The notes beneath the pieces are model-generated. The model saw only the letters and a program-made list of their open reading frames with translations, ran no database searches and had not been told where the DNA came from. 64,000 bases of DNA from positions 1 through 64,000 of the forward strand of contig JAODUP010000722.1 of the NCBI GenBank assembly GCA_025642065.1, read 5' to 3'. Positions 1-11,400 of this stretch are shown here, one piece after another; positions within the stretch are counted from its first letter, which is position 1; each line of letters opens with the position of its first letter. The translations under genes were made by a program, and so were the position numbers. Origin of the DNA: Paralvinella palmiformis (Eukaryota > Annelida > Polychaeta > Terebellida > Alvinellidae).

Positions 1-1008
1 AGGTGACGATGTGTAATGCTCAATATCCCAGGATCTTATAAAATCACGGCATTATGTGAATGTTAACTTCATAGCAGTGTCTGATATGATCTTACACGGT
101 ATTTCATAGCGTGAGAAGTGTACCTTAATTTGGTATTATTATCTAACTTGTCTAATTCCCAGTAGTTACTGATAGAATCCACAGTTACTAGATACTCGAC
201 ACCCTCAAGCTCAAAACTATCTACGCCTATCTTTTGCTATGGCCTTTCCGGCAGCTGGTATCAGTCTCTTTCCTTTTGGGGGTCTCCTAAATCCTGCATA
301 CTTCGCCACCGATACATAATGCTTGATTTCACTTATCATACCAGCCCAGTAAAGTGCTTCTCTAGCCCTTCTTAAACACGTTTTTCGTCTCCATTACTAA
401 TGTGAATCTGTTCTTTCATCTCGTGTCTCAATCCTTTTGAAATCAATATTCTGTCTCCTTTAGAGTTCACTCCATCTTGTAGAGTCAATTCGTCTGCGAA
501 ATTATAGTAAATTATAGTAAGGAACGAGATTGTTTCTCTCATCAGGCCATCCTTGTAATATCATGTTCTTTAACTTCACTTTGTCCAGTTCAGTTTCTTT
601 TCTTTTTTTTCAGTTCCAATTCGGAGATAATCAAACATGTTGACATGTTCCTCTTCCTCTTGGTAATAGGCAGGCTTTCAATGTTTAAAGCACAGAAGCA
701 TATTTTGAAGACGTTTTAGAGCATTATTTAATGGCTTCGTCACAACTGCCTTAAGAGATTTGTCCTCACTCTTAACCAGTACACTTCGTCCATACGTGTA
801 CTGATGGAATTGTTCCAGACCCCAGATGATTGCCGACATTTCTTTCTCTATTGTTGCATATCTTGTTCCAGCGTCAATTAGGCTTCTGCTTTTGTGTGCT
901 AGCGATTTCCGATCTTGCAGTAGAGTAGCCCCCAGACCTTTGTTGCTTGCATGACACTGCAAGACAATTTTCTTCTGCGGATTGTAATATGCTAAAATTG
1001 ATACTTTT
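1..1008 (-). pseudogene. Ty3/gypsy pol remnant (RNase H then integrase), cut by window edge
   Basis: Read on the minus strand, 1008 down to about 680 encodes a gypsy RNase H: the start resembles LAYYNPQKKIVLQCHASNKG, then ATIEKEMSAIIWGLEQFHQYTYGR and an LKRLQNMLL tail. Residues usually aspartate in this family are altered (CHASN for CDASN, SEDKSLK for SDHKPLE), so the enzyme is unlikely to work. Further down, about 430-280, an integrase zinc-binding region is recognisable (REALYWAGMISEIKHYV in broken frame). At 190-1 there are core fragments (NYWELDKL, SRYEIP, WDIEHYTSS). Several stops and frameshifts separate these blocks. No LTR is visible; the element continues to the left of the window. 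It is a dead retrotransposon copy, with the family call firm and the lineage open. Confidence 0.8.
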
Positions 1009-2559
1009 GTGATAAATAACCTGATTTCCTTAAATCAGATTTTTTTTAGATACCCCACTGGAACTTAATCTCACTCACAATAAGCTATATTGAAAATGAT
1101 TAATTACACCAATGATGTTAGTGTTTATTTAGTAATATTATAATAATAAATTTACTGCGGTCCTATACCTTATGTGTCGGCCTTCGTTCTGATATTTCAG
1201 AATAGTTTTAGATTTGTTGTAATGAACATTTATTTGAGAGTTTAAGAATAAGTAGATATTAAAACAGTATTAACTTTAAAAAAAGAACTATTCGGTTCCT
1301 AAATAGAGAACAGATTGTGGATGGGAATCGAACAGCAGCCAAGAACTTGCCTACTTCTTCAGACATAATCAAGTGGTCTTTTGTAATCTGAATGTAATAT
1401 TTAAATATATATCTCGCTAGCCAGATTAGCCCATCATGATTGGCTCTTTTATATAATAGAATTAGACCTATTAGAGCTCTCAATGGCTATTCAACAAAAT
1501 ACAATCACCTGAATAAGCATGCAATAAATAGTTTGATGTTTACTTAACGTCTGTTATAGTAAATGAGGTTTTAATATACACAACTTTTCAACTAACATAT
1601 AGGAATATAGGACGTCTTTTACTTCTTATAAACATCGAATTGGGTATGGTCTAAAAATTGTTAGCCAGCTATTAACAAAGGTTTAACATACCACCACAAA
1701 AAATAAATCTACTCTAATTAACCATAACCAAACCAAAACTTGTACTACACTATCTCCAGTAGATGACATGTACGAGTTAAGAAAAAGCAAATGCTAACTA
1801 AAACCTATTAGTTTCAAATTTCTTATGCCATTTCAATGTCAATAACTGTTTTGGAAAATAGTAAACGTGATAAATATTTAAATTATTTATAAAAACGACC
1901 ATTAAGAAAGATTACATACAATCTTCTAGGTCGTATAAGAAATACTTACTTGACATATTTCGAAAATATCCTTCTATATAATTCTAGACTTCTCAGTGTA
2001 ATATTATAAATAATGCTTAAACAGAAAAGTGATCCAGATACGTAAATCCTTTTCCATAAAGATCCATAGATAACAGGAACACCTAATAAACAAAGAACTT
2101 TTTTAACTTAAGTAAAGTTAGATTTTTCAAATTTCCAGGACTCAATACAAATATGATCACACACAAATAAATGATGTCAAAATAAACAAACCTACCAAAT
2201 ATTAAAACATACAGCTTAATATGCTGTGTGTATGTGTGTGTGTACGTGTGTATGTGTGTATGTGTTTGTGTGTGTGTTTGTGCACGCGCGCGTGCCCGCT
2301 TGTCATTTACTGACCTCTTACTTATTTATTTGTTTGGGTTCGTCTTTTTTGTGCTTTCAGTTTTGATATGAATAATCAGAAACATGAAAAATTAAAAATA
2401 ATCACGCAATACGTCGCTACTGATTCAATATTTAATCTCAAAACAGATAAAAAAACAAATCTTGATTTATGTACATAAACAAAATACATATAACATTTAC
2501 ATGGTCTAATATTTGTTTTCTAACTTTATATAACATATAATATAATTAAAGAACTTCAT
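1009..2559. other. AT-rich intergenic stretch, no gene seen
   Basis: No exon-like coding segment was recognised on either strand. The only clear structure is a GT/TG microsatellite with a GCGC-rich end at about 2226-2298. Confidence 0.5.
2226..2298. repeat. GT microsatellite with alternating purine-pyrimidine end
   Basis: Interrupted TGTG/TATG repeat ending in GCACGCGCGCGTGC. The alternating purine-pyrimidine sequence could favour Z-DNA; that is inference only. Confidence 0.85.
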
Positions 2560-2705
2560 AGTCCATTACTTGACGTGGTCAGGATAGCTTGTATGTCTCA
2601 GTTACCCAGACAGAGGTATTTCAGCAGAAGCTTTCACTTATATTAGGGACAACCAAACTAGAAAGGTCAATGAGTAGATACGAGACTAGTATTGACTAAG
2701 AATGA
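2560..2705 (+). repeat. Interspersed repeat E, copy 1
   Basis: Shares an ordered series of blocks with 5148-5345: GTCCATT..TTGACGTGGT, CAGTTACCCAG, CAG(C)AG(A)AGCTTT, TTAGGGACA, GGTCAATG.GTAGA. Two diverged copies in the same orientation show this is an interspersed repeat. The family was not recognised and no tRNA head was found. Confidence 0.6.
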
Positions 2706-2945
2706 GGTAACAATAACAAAAACCTCGAGTACTGAAGTCAGAGGTGTTGGGCCACATGGCTCACTCTAGTAGACGACAATACCATCAATCAAAAGCTATT
2801 AAACGAGCGAACGAGAAGAAGATGAACAAAGTAATACATTTAGGGCACATTCTGTTATCACTTTTAAATGTAAATTTAAGAATTTATCATTTTAGAGCAT
2901 ATAATTGATCCTCAACTCTTGCTTCGGCGCCAATTACTCCTTGCT

Positions 2946-3949
2946 TCAAATTATTTCGCAGAGGTATCTAAAAGGAATACTATTGTCTCTATTTATCCAT
3001 ATATGACCTTGTTCTTTGGCATCAATAGCAATGACACGATTATATTCTGACCCTGCTTTGGGATAATGGGTGTTATACCAGAAAGCGCAAGTGACTGGAG
3101 TCTCATCATTTTCGTAGATGAAACCATTCGTATCGTTCCCTGGTAGCCGATACATCCCTAGCCATACATTTATACCTGCTGTTGATAGAAAAATAATAAT
3201 GATAAAACATGAAAACTTATCTGATCGAAATTATAGAGTTGAGACTTGATCGAAAGCAGAAAGAAATAACATACAGAAAGTATATTTTGCGAATTCCCCT
3301 TAAATGTTGAAGTATCTATTTCATTTTATAGTATAACTCACCAGCATAAATGTTGAGGATTTCTGTATCATTCTCATTTCGGACGGCCATTATAGTTGGA
3401 TGAGTGGTGTCTTTAAAATCGTATAATTGTTTACAGTTTTCGGAGGCATCAAAGTAATAATCACGACCAAGTAACGTGGGTGAATGACACAGATCTCTAG
3501 ATATATCCCAGATCAAGGTTCGGGGACAGGATACTTTTATGGGGAGGAAATAAATTCCCTTTTAAATGGTCGAAATATTTAAGTTTATTAAGTACGCAAA
3601 ACAGTCTTTAAATAATGATTGTATTACATTTATAATAACATGTTTATAAGGTTATTTGGAATTGCTATATATCCGATCACATTAGATTTACATTATTATA
3701 TACCATACATGTTTATCAAGGTTAAGTAATCGAATCTGTAATATATACATATACTTACTATACATAGTAGCTTCTGATGACGGTACAAGATCAGATTGTT
3801 TGAAGAAACCTTTGTATATAGTACACATACCAAACTGGCTTTCATTTGTACTCCAGGTAATCTTTTGGAAAGAATAAAAGTACTTCTGTAACTTATAACC
3901 AAGGTAATTGAATTAATCTAAATTAGGAAACACGGCAATAATTTATTTG

Positions 3950-4011
<62 letters not shown>

Positions 4012-4262
4012 ATCATATTTTGACATATTGGTCTTACCTTGAAAGCTAAGCATTCTAAGTATTGGCGACATAATCTGCGGCACATCTTCCAAGGCCAAGG
4101 TCCATCATTTAACATCACCTCTCCATTGACACTTGTTCCTGGCATTATCCTGAAATCTTGTCTCTTGCAATGATCTACACACATAGTTATCTCACAGAGT
4201 ACCAGCATGGTCATAGTGAAAATAGACACGAGATATCCGTCCCGATAGACATGTTGTTTCAT
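2946..4262 (-). CDS. Secreted PAN/apple plus C-type lectin-like protein, four exons
   Basis: Coding exons by GT-AG rules with consistent phase: 4262-4038, 3861-3759, 3533-3342, 3178-2946 (stop TGA), about 250 residues. Residues 11-28 form a hydrophobic signal peptide. Residues about 28-109 look like a PAN/apple domain, with cysteines near 28, 32, 61, 65, 71 and 88 (CRRLCRQYLECLAF, then FGMCTIYKG). From about residue 110 follows a C-type lectin-like domain: an SCP start, YYFDASENCKQL, TIMAVRNE, INVWLGMYRLPG, WINRDN and a YLCE end. The usual third cysteine before the final YLCE is absent and the WND site reads WIN, so a classical calcium/sugar site is not evident. The likely role is a secreted or surface recognition protein; the ligand is unknown. 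Intron 1 holds a TA array at 3952-4008. The last acceptor is CAGCAG, giving two possible in-frame starts (3178 or 3175). The start is the first ATG preceding the signal peptide; M17 or M19 are alternatives. Confidence 0.8.
3952..4008. repeat. TA dinucleotide array in intron 1 of the lectin-like gene
   Basis: Uninterrupted AT/TA repeat about 30 nt inside the 5' splice site. The long tyrosine-isoleucine translation through it is an artefact of intron read-through. Confidence 0.95.
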
Positions 4263-5147
4263 CTCTATTCTCTTTTATATGAATATATCGCCAGCTAAAT
4301 TCTGAGATTACTTCTTCGTTTCTTCTCCTCGCTGTCTGGAGCAATGAAAAATGTTCGTGAAACGCATTTATGTTCATTCCGAATTCGATCAATTGAACAG
4401 AAGCGAACTATTTGCGGAGGAACTGTCTAAGGTTAAAACGTCGAAGAATCGATTCGTCTGACAATAATATTGTATTTCTTATTGGATAGCCAGTGTACCG
4501 CGTCTATTCAAGTTCGGTATTTTGACGATATTCCTGTCCCCATTTGTTCATCTAAGGTTTTGATTCATCCAGTAAAATGAATAGTATAACGCCTTGTCAT
4601 TTTATGATTGATTTTTCAGCAATAGACCTCCGCTCGGTTTCGGTTACCAAGGATATTGTTGACAACAGTTTTTTTCTTCTTCTGGCATTTGTCTGCGGTT
4701 TCGCGTTGATATCAGAAATAAGGTGAGACGGTCGTTGCCCAGAAATGTAATAATAATTCGTCTCTGTAATAAAGTATTTTTGCAAGGTACTTACACAGTT
4801 ATGATCGTAGAAAATCATACAGAATCTATATTTCTCTCCGGCATATATCTTCCGCTAATCAGAGCAATCCAAATTAGTAGTCAGAAGAAGAACTCATAAA
4901 AGCCGAAATAGATGTTCCATTGAACTGGGTTTAAACAAAATAGCGATAATGTCTGAAAAGAGGCTTAAATGGTTGAAATTTGTTCACGGTGTCAAGATGC
5001 ACATACGACTACTGGATTAGAGTTGAACGAAAATAGAAAAATGTATGTAGTTTCTATGCATCCTGATTTGCCATTCCACGAGTAAAGTTGCCGTTGACTG
5101 AAATGTAGCTTTATATATTCACTTCTTCAATAGAATTAAATCCCCTT

Positions 5148-5345
5148 CGTGGTCCATTCGTTGACGTGGTGAGTAGGCTCGTAATTCCCAGTGACCCAGT
5201 GAGACCTATACGAGCAGGAGCTTTGGCTTTCTTTAGGGACACCCAAGAAGCACTGGTCAATGGGTAGAAGCTAACTCCGAAAGAAGGTAAACGGGAAAAT
5301 ATGACATTTATATATTGATTATTATTACTATTATTATTATTATTA
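5148..5345 (+). repeat. Interspersed repeat E, copy 2, ending in an ATT tract
   Basis: Same block order as 2560-2705 and same orientation. It terminates in a TTATTATTATTA tract, like the tail of a LINE or SINE. Confidence 0.6.
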
Positions 5346-5700
5346 TTATAAGGCAGACAATCAGAAGTAATCTAAATGGTACTCTGTTATCTACATGACG
5401 TGTCTATTGTGATTTTAGATTCAAAATAGCTATGTTCATCTTAAACTAATTTATTTATAGACTAATCGAACTGACTTGATGCCGATTTTCAAACCATATT
5501 TATAATGGCCGAGTTACACATAGGCTATGTGCGTAAATCTTCGTAACAGGTTTAAGAAAGGAGACAGCCGAAGAATTAATATCATCCATTGACCTGAAAG
5601 AAAACTAGACCGAACACGGCTGCCTATTTGATGGCAAATGGGTCCCAACTTCTGGTCGGGGCAAAAAGGAATGCAGACTGCTAAAATCAGGTTTATAAAA

Positions 5701-5781
5701 ATGGTGAATTCTTGTTTTGTCGTTGGTTGCATAAGCCATGGGCGTGGAAGTAATACAAAAGAAATATATTTTCATCGCTAA
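5701..5781 (+). pseudogene. THAP zinc-finger-like N-terminal fragment
   Basis: An ATG opens MVNSCFVVGC and, 13 residues later, EIYFHR, the spacing of a THAP domain start (M..C.V.GC...ISFHR). A TAA stop follows directly and the rest of the domain (C-x2-H, AVPTIF box) was not found. Either a decayed THAP gene or P-element-like transposase, or a chance match. Confidence 0.3.
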
Positions 5782-6391
5782 GTATAAGGACCACATTTGC
5801 AATAGCTGTTAAAGCGTTTTGTTGCGGGAAATTAAGCTTAACTATTATTATATTTAGCCTATTCGACAAGCCCGTCTTTGGTGTCTGATACAAACTAGAC
5901 TAGACGTTTACATATTTCATGGTATATAATAGGACAGGATTAATACAGATTCTCTGCACACACAAAATTATAATGCAACCATCACAATAAATATCCATAC
6001 TCATAGGTTCAAAACCCGAAGCGCAGTCGTTTCAACGTTGCTTTTTGCCCATACCGGAAGCCAGTGCTGTTTCGCCATGGCGGCACAGTCAAACACCACT
6101 GAGTGCTCGGTCTATTTTTCTTTCAGGTCAAAATTATTATTGTTTTCTGGAAAGTATTTCAGGATATATTTTCAATCCATTGCATATTTTAATACAATAT
6201 CAACAACTTATGCTGGAACTTTTATTTACATTTCTATTTTCGACGATCTTCAGGTCTGATTCGTGCCAAACCTTTTGTTCAGTACTTTGCTCAAATAACG
6301 TCCACGCGCACGCGTGTGTGTGTGCGTGTGCGTGTGTGGCCCCCTTCATGGAGCCATATATCCAGGTATTTCCATATTTAGTTATATTTAG

Positions 6392-6522
6392 CTGTTATTT
6401 ACAGCATGGTGGTAACACTTGGATAATAAAACGCACTACAGCCGAGAGACAGAATTATCTGTTATTTACGATATGGCGTTAATACGTGTATAATATACAC
6501 TACGGCCCACAGACAGATCTCA
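6392..6522. repeat. Diverged tandem duplication of about 67 bp
   Basis: The block starting CTGTTATTTACAGCATGG and ending GAGAGACAGAATTAT recurs at 6459 as CTGTTATTTACGATATGG ending CACAGACAGATCTC, with many substitutions. Confidence 0.55.
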
Positions 6523-6585
6523 GTAATGACGTCAGGTTAACCTCCAGCTTAGATCATTTTCTTTCAGTCCATAAAATAACTTATC

Positions 6586-7790
6586 TCATCTGTTATTTCT
6601 ATGCTCTACTTGGCCTAACTGATACAGTTGACTACAATGTACTTTTTCTAGTTTAAAAGGTCTGTCAGGTAAAGTACTTGAATGGTTTCGATCCTATCTG
6701 GAACAACGCTCCCAGAGAGTGTCTGTTCGTGGTATTTTATCTGACGTTCAGTTTTTGCTATCTGGTGTACCACAGGATTCAGTTCTTGGTTTTTATAATG
6801 GATACTCGTCCTCTTGGGATCATTGCACAGCGATATGGGGTTAAATATCACTTGTATGCTCATGACACACAGCTGAATATATTACTGGATCCTGACAATG
6901 AGTTAAATTTCTCTTCTTCCTTGAAGAATTTTGAACATTGTATTGTTGATATTCGGCTTTGGATGACTCAAAATCTTCTAAAACTAAATGATAATAAAAC
7001 AAATATTATATATTTGGTATCACCACATTGTGTTAAATCCCCAAAGACACCAGTATTACAGATGGGTGCATCTTCGATTACCCCTAATGGGTCCGTAAAA
7101 ATTTTAGGGGTTATGTTTTACTAGTCTATTAAAATGTATGAAAATCCACATCAGTATGCCGAGCTGCCTACTACCATCTTAACAACATCCACTGTTTAAA
7201 AGCATTCTTGACACAAGAAACACTTGTAACTGTAGTTCATCCCTTGGTTACATCTCGTATAGATTAGTGTAACTCCCTGTTATATGACATATCTGATTAT
7301 AACATTAATTTCCTTCAGCGAATTCAGAATAGTGCAGCTCGCATAGTAACAAATACTCAAAAATATGATCATATTACCCCAATTCTTCAAAAACTACATT
7401 GGCTACCATTTCAAGATTTTGTTAATAACTTATAAATCTATTAATGATATGGCGCCAAAATACCTGTGTGAACTGGTGTCCATTAGAAAGTCATCCTGAA
7501 AACTCAGGTCATCCAGTCAGATACTAATGCATGTGCCAGTGTCTCGGCTCCAGTCATACGGTGATCGTGTGTTTAGTGTTGCAGCCCCCACTTTGTGGAA
7601 TATGTTACCGGCAGATATTAGAAATGCGTCGTCTCTTGAAAATTTTGAATCTGTTCTAAAACACACCTGTTCAAGGTCGCTTTCACAGATAAATAATTAG
7701 TATCTTTTAAATCACTTACAGGGTTTTACAGACATATTATTTGGGGTATTATTATATTACATATTAATTGTACAGATCCTTTGAATGGCT
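6586..7790 (+). pseudogene. CR1/L2-type LINE reverse transcriptase remnant with 3' end
   Basis: 5'-truncated non-LTR element. In order: [49 protein letters not shown] (the YADD catalytic box reads YAHD), LWMTQNLLKLNDNKT, then frameshifted CNSLLYDIS, RIQNSAARIVTNT, ITPILQKLHWLPF and a FSVAAPTLWN-like block. Multiple frameshifts and stops make it inactive. It ends in an ATT microsatellite at about 7823-7856, the usual terminal repeat of this LINE type. Confidence 0.85.
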
Positions 7791-7820
7791 CCTGCTAGTA
7801 AGGGCGTTTTATTAAATATA

Positions 7821-7822
<2 letters not shown>

Positions 7823-7856
<34 letters not shown>
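7823..7856 (+). repeat. ATT microsatellite forming the LINE 3' terminus
   Basis: Eleven TTA/ATT units directly after the LINE 3' sequence. Confidence 0.85.
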
Positions 7857-7857
<1 letters not shown>

Positions 7858-7859
7858 GT

Positions 7860-8030
7860 TATAGCGAGGTTAGCCAAAGACCTTTATCACCTAAGTACAA
7901 ACACCGGCCTAGCTATGTTTCAAGATCGTTTCCATATTTGACTTGGCCTCGTTACAATAAGAGGTCGATCATCCGGGTCATTTAGCCCACGCAGTGAACA
8001 AAAGTGAACGCAAAACAGCGACATTTCAAC
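7860..8030 (+). repeat. Degenerate SINE family A 3' half
   Basis: Matches the family A body in order: TTTGACTTGGCCTCGTTAC, GAGGTCG, TCATTTAGCC, GTGAAC, CGCAAAACA. No tRNA-like head is left. Confidence 0.45.
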
Positions 8031-8699
8031 ATTTTCTTTGTTATTTCTGTTACTACTATAGTCAGTCTGGCTAACCAAACGAAAGCTGTAACAGACAATT
8101 CATATCCCCAACGGATACAAACTGATGAAAATTTCAGATGGAAACGTAGATCCTAAAACTAGTTCGTCTCTCAGGGGTAAAATGGACGTTATTTAATACG
8201 GATATTACATACAGTAATATAAACATAATGACAGCTAGTTGGTGAAAGAATGAAATAAGTGATTCAATCTATTACGTAGGAACATTATACACGATAAATA
8301 TTGAGTAACAAATACCAAATAACAACAAGCCAACATTAAACTATCTGTTATTCGGCACGATCGTGGTGAACAATTAAACCAAGAACGAACAAGACCTAAA
8401 CAGTTACTCAAAAACCTTCCAAGTACGTATATTTAAACTTAAACATACCTTACTTCATTTACATGTATGTTTATTCTATATTCCAGCTCGTTTCATATAT
8501 CTCTAGTTGTGTTGACCTTCCTGTATGGTTCTAATTTGGAGCCCAGTCGTAGTAGCCTAGTTTGAAAAAGAAATTCGATTCCTTGACACAAGATGGATAT
8601 CAATAATCCCAAAACATGTTGAAATTTGATATCAGTTGTGCCGTTTTTCCAACTGCCTCTTTGGTAGAATGTAGGTTTGTAGGTATGTTTTGTATCCCC

Positions 8700-8894
8700 G
8701 GTCCTCCGTAGTCTAATTGGTAGCGCGTTGGGCCACAGATCGCTACCACCCGAGTTCGAATCTCGGCGTGGCCATATCCGAAGGGTGTTTCATCTTTGAC
8801 ATCGCTTCGTTACGTTTCGAGGTCGCTCGACCCATTTAACGTACACTGTGCACAAAGGTGGCCGCAAAACATCAATCGGCATCATCTTCATCCC
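8700..8894 (+). mobile_element. SINE family A (tRNA-derived), near full length
   Basis: The head TCCGTAGTCTAATTGGTAGCG...GAGTTCGAATCTCGG carries A-box-like and B-box-like RNA polymerase III elements. The body TGACATCGCTTCGTTAC..GAGGTCGCTCG..CCATTTA..GTGCACAAAGGTGGCCG ends in a CATCAATC..CATC tail. The family recurs at 15525, 18883, 27753, 29861, 41006 and 55294. It is non-coding and mobilised by a partner LINE not identified here. It is not a functional tRNA gene. Confidence 0.85.
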
Positions 8895-9402
8895 GATCCG
8901 GACGGCATCTAATTGATTGACTACCGAAACACCTCACCATAATTGTTCGCTTCAAGGCTACCTTCCGCTGTAAGAACATCAAGGAGATAACGATAGCGAT
9001 TGATGTAACCATCTGATAGATTGCTTTCATAAAAACATTAGGCCGCCTACTGATGGCCAAGAAAAGAAACCGTTCTTCTTTCACACATTCTGCTATACAA
9101 ATTGGAATAGCTACGTTTCTCGGAATCCATTTCCACGTAGGTGTAACGTTTCAATAACAAAAGGCGCAATTGTCGGACAACTAAATAAACAGATTACTTC
9201 TTATTTACTTAAGCAGGACTAAGACAATAATTGACAACCGATGGCACTCCATGGGGCAACATCCTAAAATAAACCATAAATAACAACAAAAATAATAACG
9301 TTGTAATAAAGTGCCAATATCCTCGAAACAAATCGAGCTCAGTGGCGCATCTAGAACAGGCATTGGGCCAATCTCATATTCAAGGCACGATGCAACATTA
9401 AT

Positions 9403-9405
<3 letters not shown>

Positions 9406-9451
<46 letters not shown>
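9406..9451. repeat. TA dinucleotide array
   Basis: About 22 uninterrupted AT units. Confidence 0.95.
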
Positions 9452-9454
<3 letters not shown>

Positions 9455-9741
9455 CCAATATCAGTCGGTTGTTTTTTGTTTTTTGTCTGCCAATTGAATT
9501 ACTTGATTGTGTTTCAAGATGGCGTGTCTGCTTGTGTATTGCTGATTTATTTTCTTTCGTTTCATGATCTATGTTCATGAAACAGGGATAGCACACGAAA
9601 GTGCAAGCACTTTTTTTTTCCAATGTGGTCCCTTTTATTGAGCGGTCGTTCATATATATCCTCCCCCACCACTCACAGCGGATCAGTACGGAAAGATGGA
9701 GCCGAAGTATCCCGAGGACGGTCACTGCCAGAGTGTATTAT

Positions 9742-9916
9742 GTTCTCAGGGGGTCTTTAACGTCTCCCTTTTTAAAATGTTTTAACTTGGTCAGGCACCA
9801 ACGATGTTGTCAGCCGAGAAATAAATCCCTGGAAAATTTTCGACCTCTTAATGGGTTCGAACCTGTGACCCTTAACACAAAGCAGAGTGTGCCTAACCGC
9901 AAGACCACCGGAACTC
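9742..9916 (-). mobile_element. SINE family B, minus strand
   Basis: Reverse complement starts GAGTTCCGGTGGTCTTGCGGTTAGGC, with a B-box-like GGTTCGAACCC. The body AAAATTTTCCAGGGATTTATTTCTC..TGACCAAGTT..GGGAGACGTTAAAGA parallels the plus-strand copy at 12239-12430, which establishes the family. tRNA-like head, no coding capacity. Confidence 0.75.
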
Positions 9917-10290
9917 AAATTGTTTGTATGTTAATTTATATGTGCGCGCGCACGTGCGCATGCGCGTCACAGTGTATGTATTTTTGCTACGATCGTTACG
10001 CCCCATTTCGCTGTAGGTGCATGCTTCCAATAGCTAAACAGCCATCTGAGAAGTAAAAATACAAATTAATCGAAGAATATATCATTTATATAAACAGGAG
10101 AGAAAAATGTGAACTTGACAGCAAGTCATATAATCCATGACCATTTGCTTGAAACCATTTTCAGTGGTAAAAGAAAACACTGAGCAGCAGCAGCAGCACC
10201 AATAACAAAAACAACAACAACGATTAGAATAACAACACCAACAAAGACAATATATACTAAAGACAAGAAAGAAAGAGACAAACACACACC

Positions 10291-10302
<12 letters not shown>

Positions 10303-10364
<62 letters not shown>
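10303..10364. repeat. TA dinucleotide array preceded by CA repeats
   Basis: An ACACAC run turns into about 31 TA units. Confidence 0.95.
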
Positions 10365-10368
<4 letters not shown>

Positions 10369-10396
10369 AAAGATATTGAGTTAGTCAGTGACTAAG

Positions 10397-10572
10397 AGTG
10401 ATTGATTGATTGAGTGAGTGAGTGAGTGAGTGAGTGAGTGATTGAGTGAGTGAGTGAGTGAGTGAGTGAGTGAGTGAGTGAGTGAGTGAGTGAGTGAGTG
10501 AGTGAGTGAGTGAGTGAGTGAGTGAGTGAGTGAGTGAGTGAGTGAGTGAGTGAGTGAGTGAGTGAGTGAGTG
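10397..10572. repeat. GAGT tetranucleotide microsatellite
   Basis: About 40 units of GAGT/TGAG with a few ATTG variants at the left end. The 150 bp that follow contain a GGAATCGATCC block like a decayed SINE B box (minus strand), so the array may have grown from a SINE edge. Confidence 0.9.
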
Positions 10573-10943
10573 GCTATTTATTCGATTTAGACTCAGTTCT
10601 GTTCTTGCCAAAGCATCATTTCCTAGAGTCCTGAGATCCTAAGATTGTAGTAAAGGATAAGGACATCTCACAATAGATTGGTGACACCAGGAATCGATCC
10701 GACGACAGTAAACATGGCAGGAAAACGATAATGAATTTGTAGACGATAACATTTATCTTGTTCATTGATTACCTACGTCGATCTGTCATAATTAATGCTA
10801 AGATAAACACCATGATTTAATAATAATAATAATATTAATTATTATTATCATTATTATTATTTATTTTTTTAGATTATTATTATTATTATTATCGGCTTCT
10901 TTTTGTTTGCTTTTTGACTACACAATTCGAGGTCGAGAATATA

Positions 10944-11062
10944 TAGTCATGATTCAATTCAAGTTGTTTATTTTAGCATTCATAATACATCATTTTAATG
11001 AAAGCAAACGCATATAGAATATTGAAAAGGAGGATGCTTGAAGCATTGCTTATATAATGCAC
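10944..11062 (-). repeat. Repeat shared with 55896-56005 (inverted)
   Basis: The blocks AAGGAGGATGCTTGAAGCATTGCTTATATAATGCA and TTCATAATACAT..TTTTAATGAAA..CAAAC appear here and, reverse-complemented, at 55896-56005, where an A-rich tail follows. Probably the 3' end of a retroposon family with an internal palindrome GGATGCTTGAAGCAT. Confidence 0.65.
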
Positions 11063-11363
11063 ACTCCTCCCCTCTCCCCCTCCCCCACCCCCCGCCTGAC
11101 ACAGCTGTTGATGTATGGTATCGTCGTCTATTAGAGTGCATCATGTCGCTCAATACCTCTGACTTCGGCACTTTGATGTTTCTGTTAGGATTACCTCACC
11201 TCACCATATCAGTCTATCCTCTAAACATTGACCAGTCTAGCCAGAATGTCTTTAACGGAAACCAAAGCTCTTCCTGACATAGTTCTCTGGATCACTGAGA
11301 CATATAATCCCTCTCACTATGTCAAGGAATGGAGTATGAATGGGATTATTATTATTATTTTTA

Positions 11364-11400
<37 letters not shown>

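Larger units (their letters stand above)
4263..6585. other. Intergenic stretch with scattered repeats
   Basis: Apart from repeat E copy 2, a THAP-like scrap, an ATT microsatellite near 5325-5350, a TG array at 6310-6340 and a diverged 67-bp duplication at 6392-6522, no gene is recognisable. The promoter of the lectin-like gene should lie just above 4262, but no TATA or initiator stands out. Confidence 0.5.

Noticed and set aside
6045..6482. 145-codon plus-strand frame
   Set aside because: Runs through a TG microsatellite and a diverged duplication; no family resemblance.
8872..9084. Minus-strand 70-codon open frame
   Set aside because: Overlaps a SINE tail; no recognisable domain or splice context.
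10082..10369. Tyr-Ile repeat open frame
   Set aside because: Comes from the TA array and adjacent AAC/AGC runs; no domain.
10381..10611. Open frame rich in Ser-Leu-Thr-His repeats
   Set aside because: Translation of the GAGT microsatellite; no coding signal outside the array.
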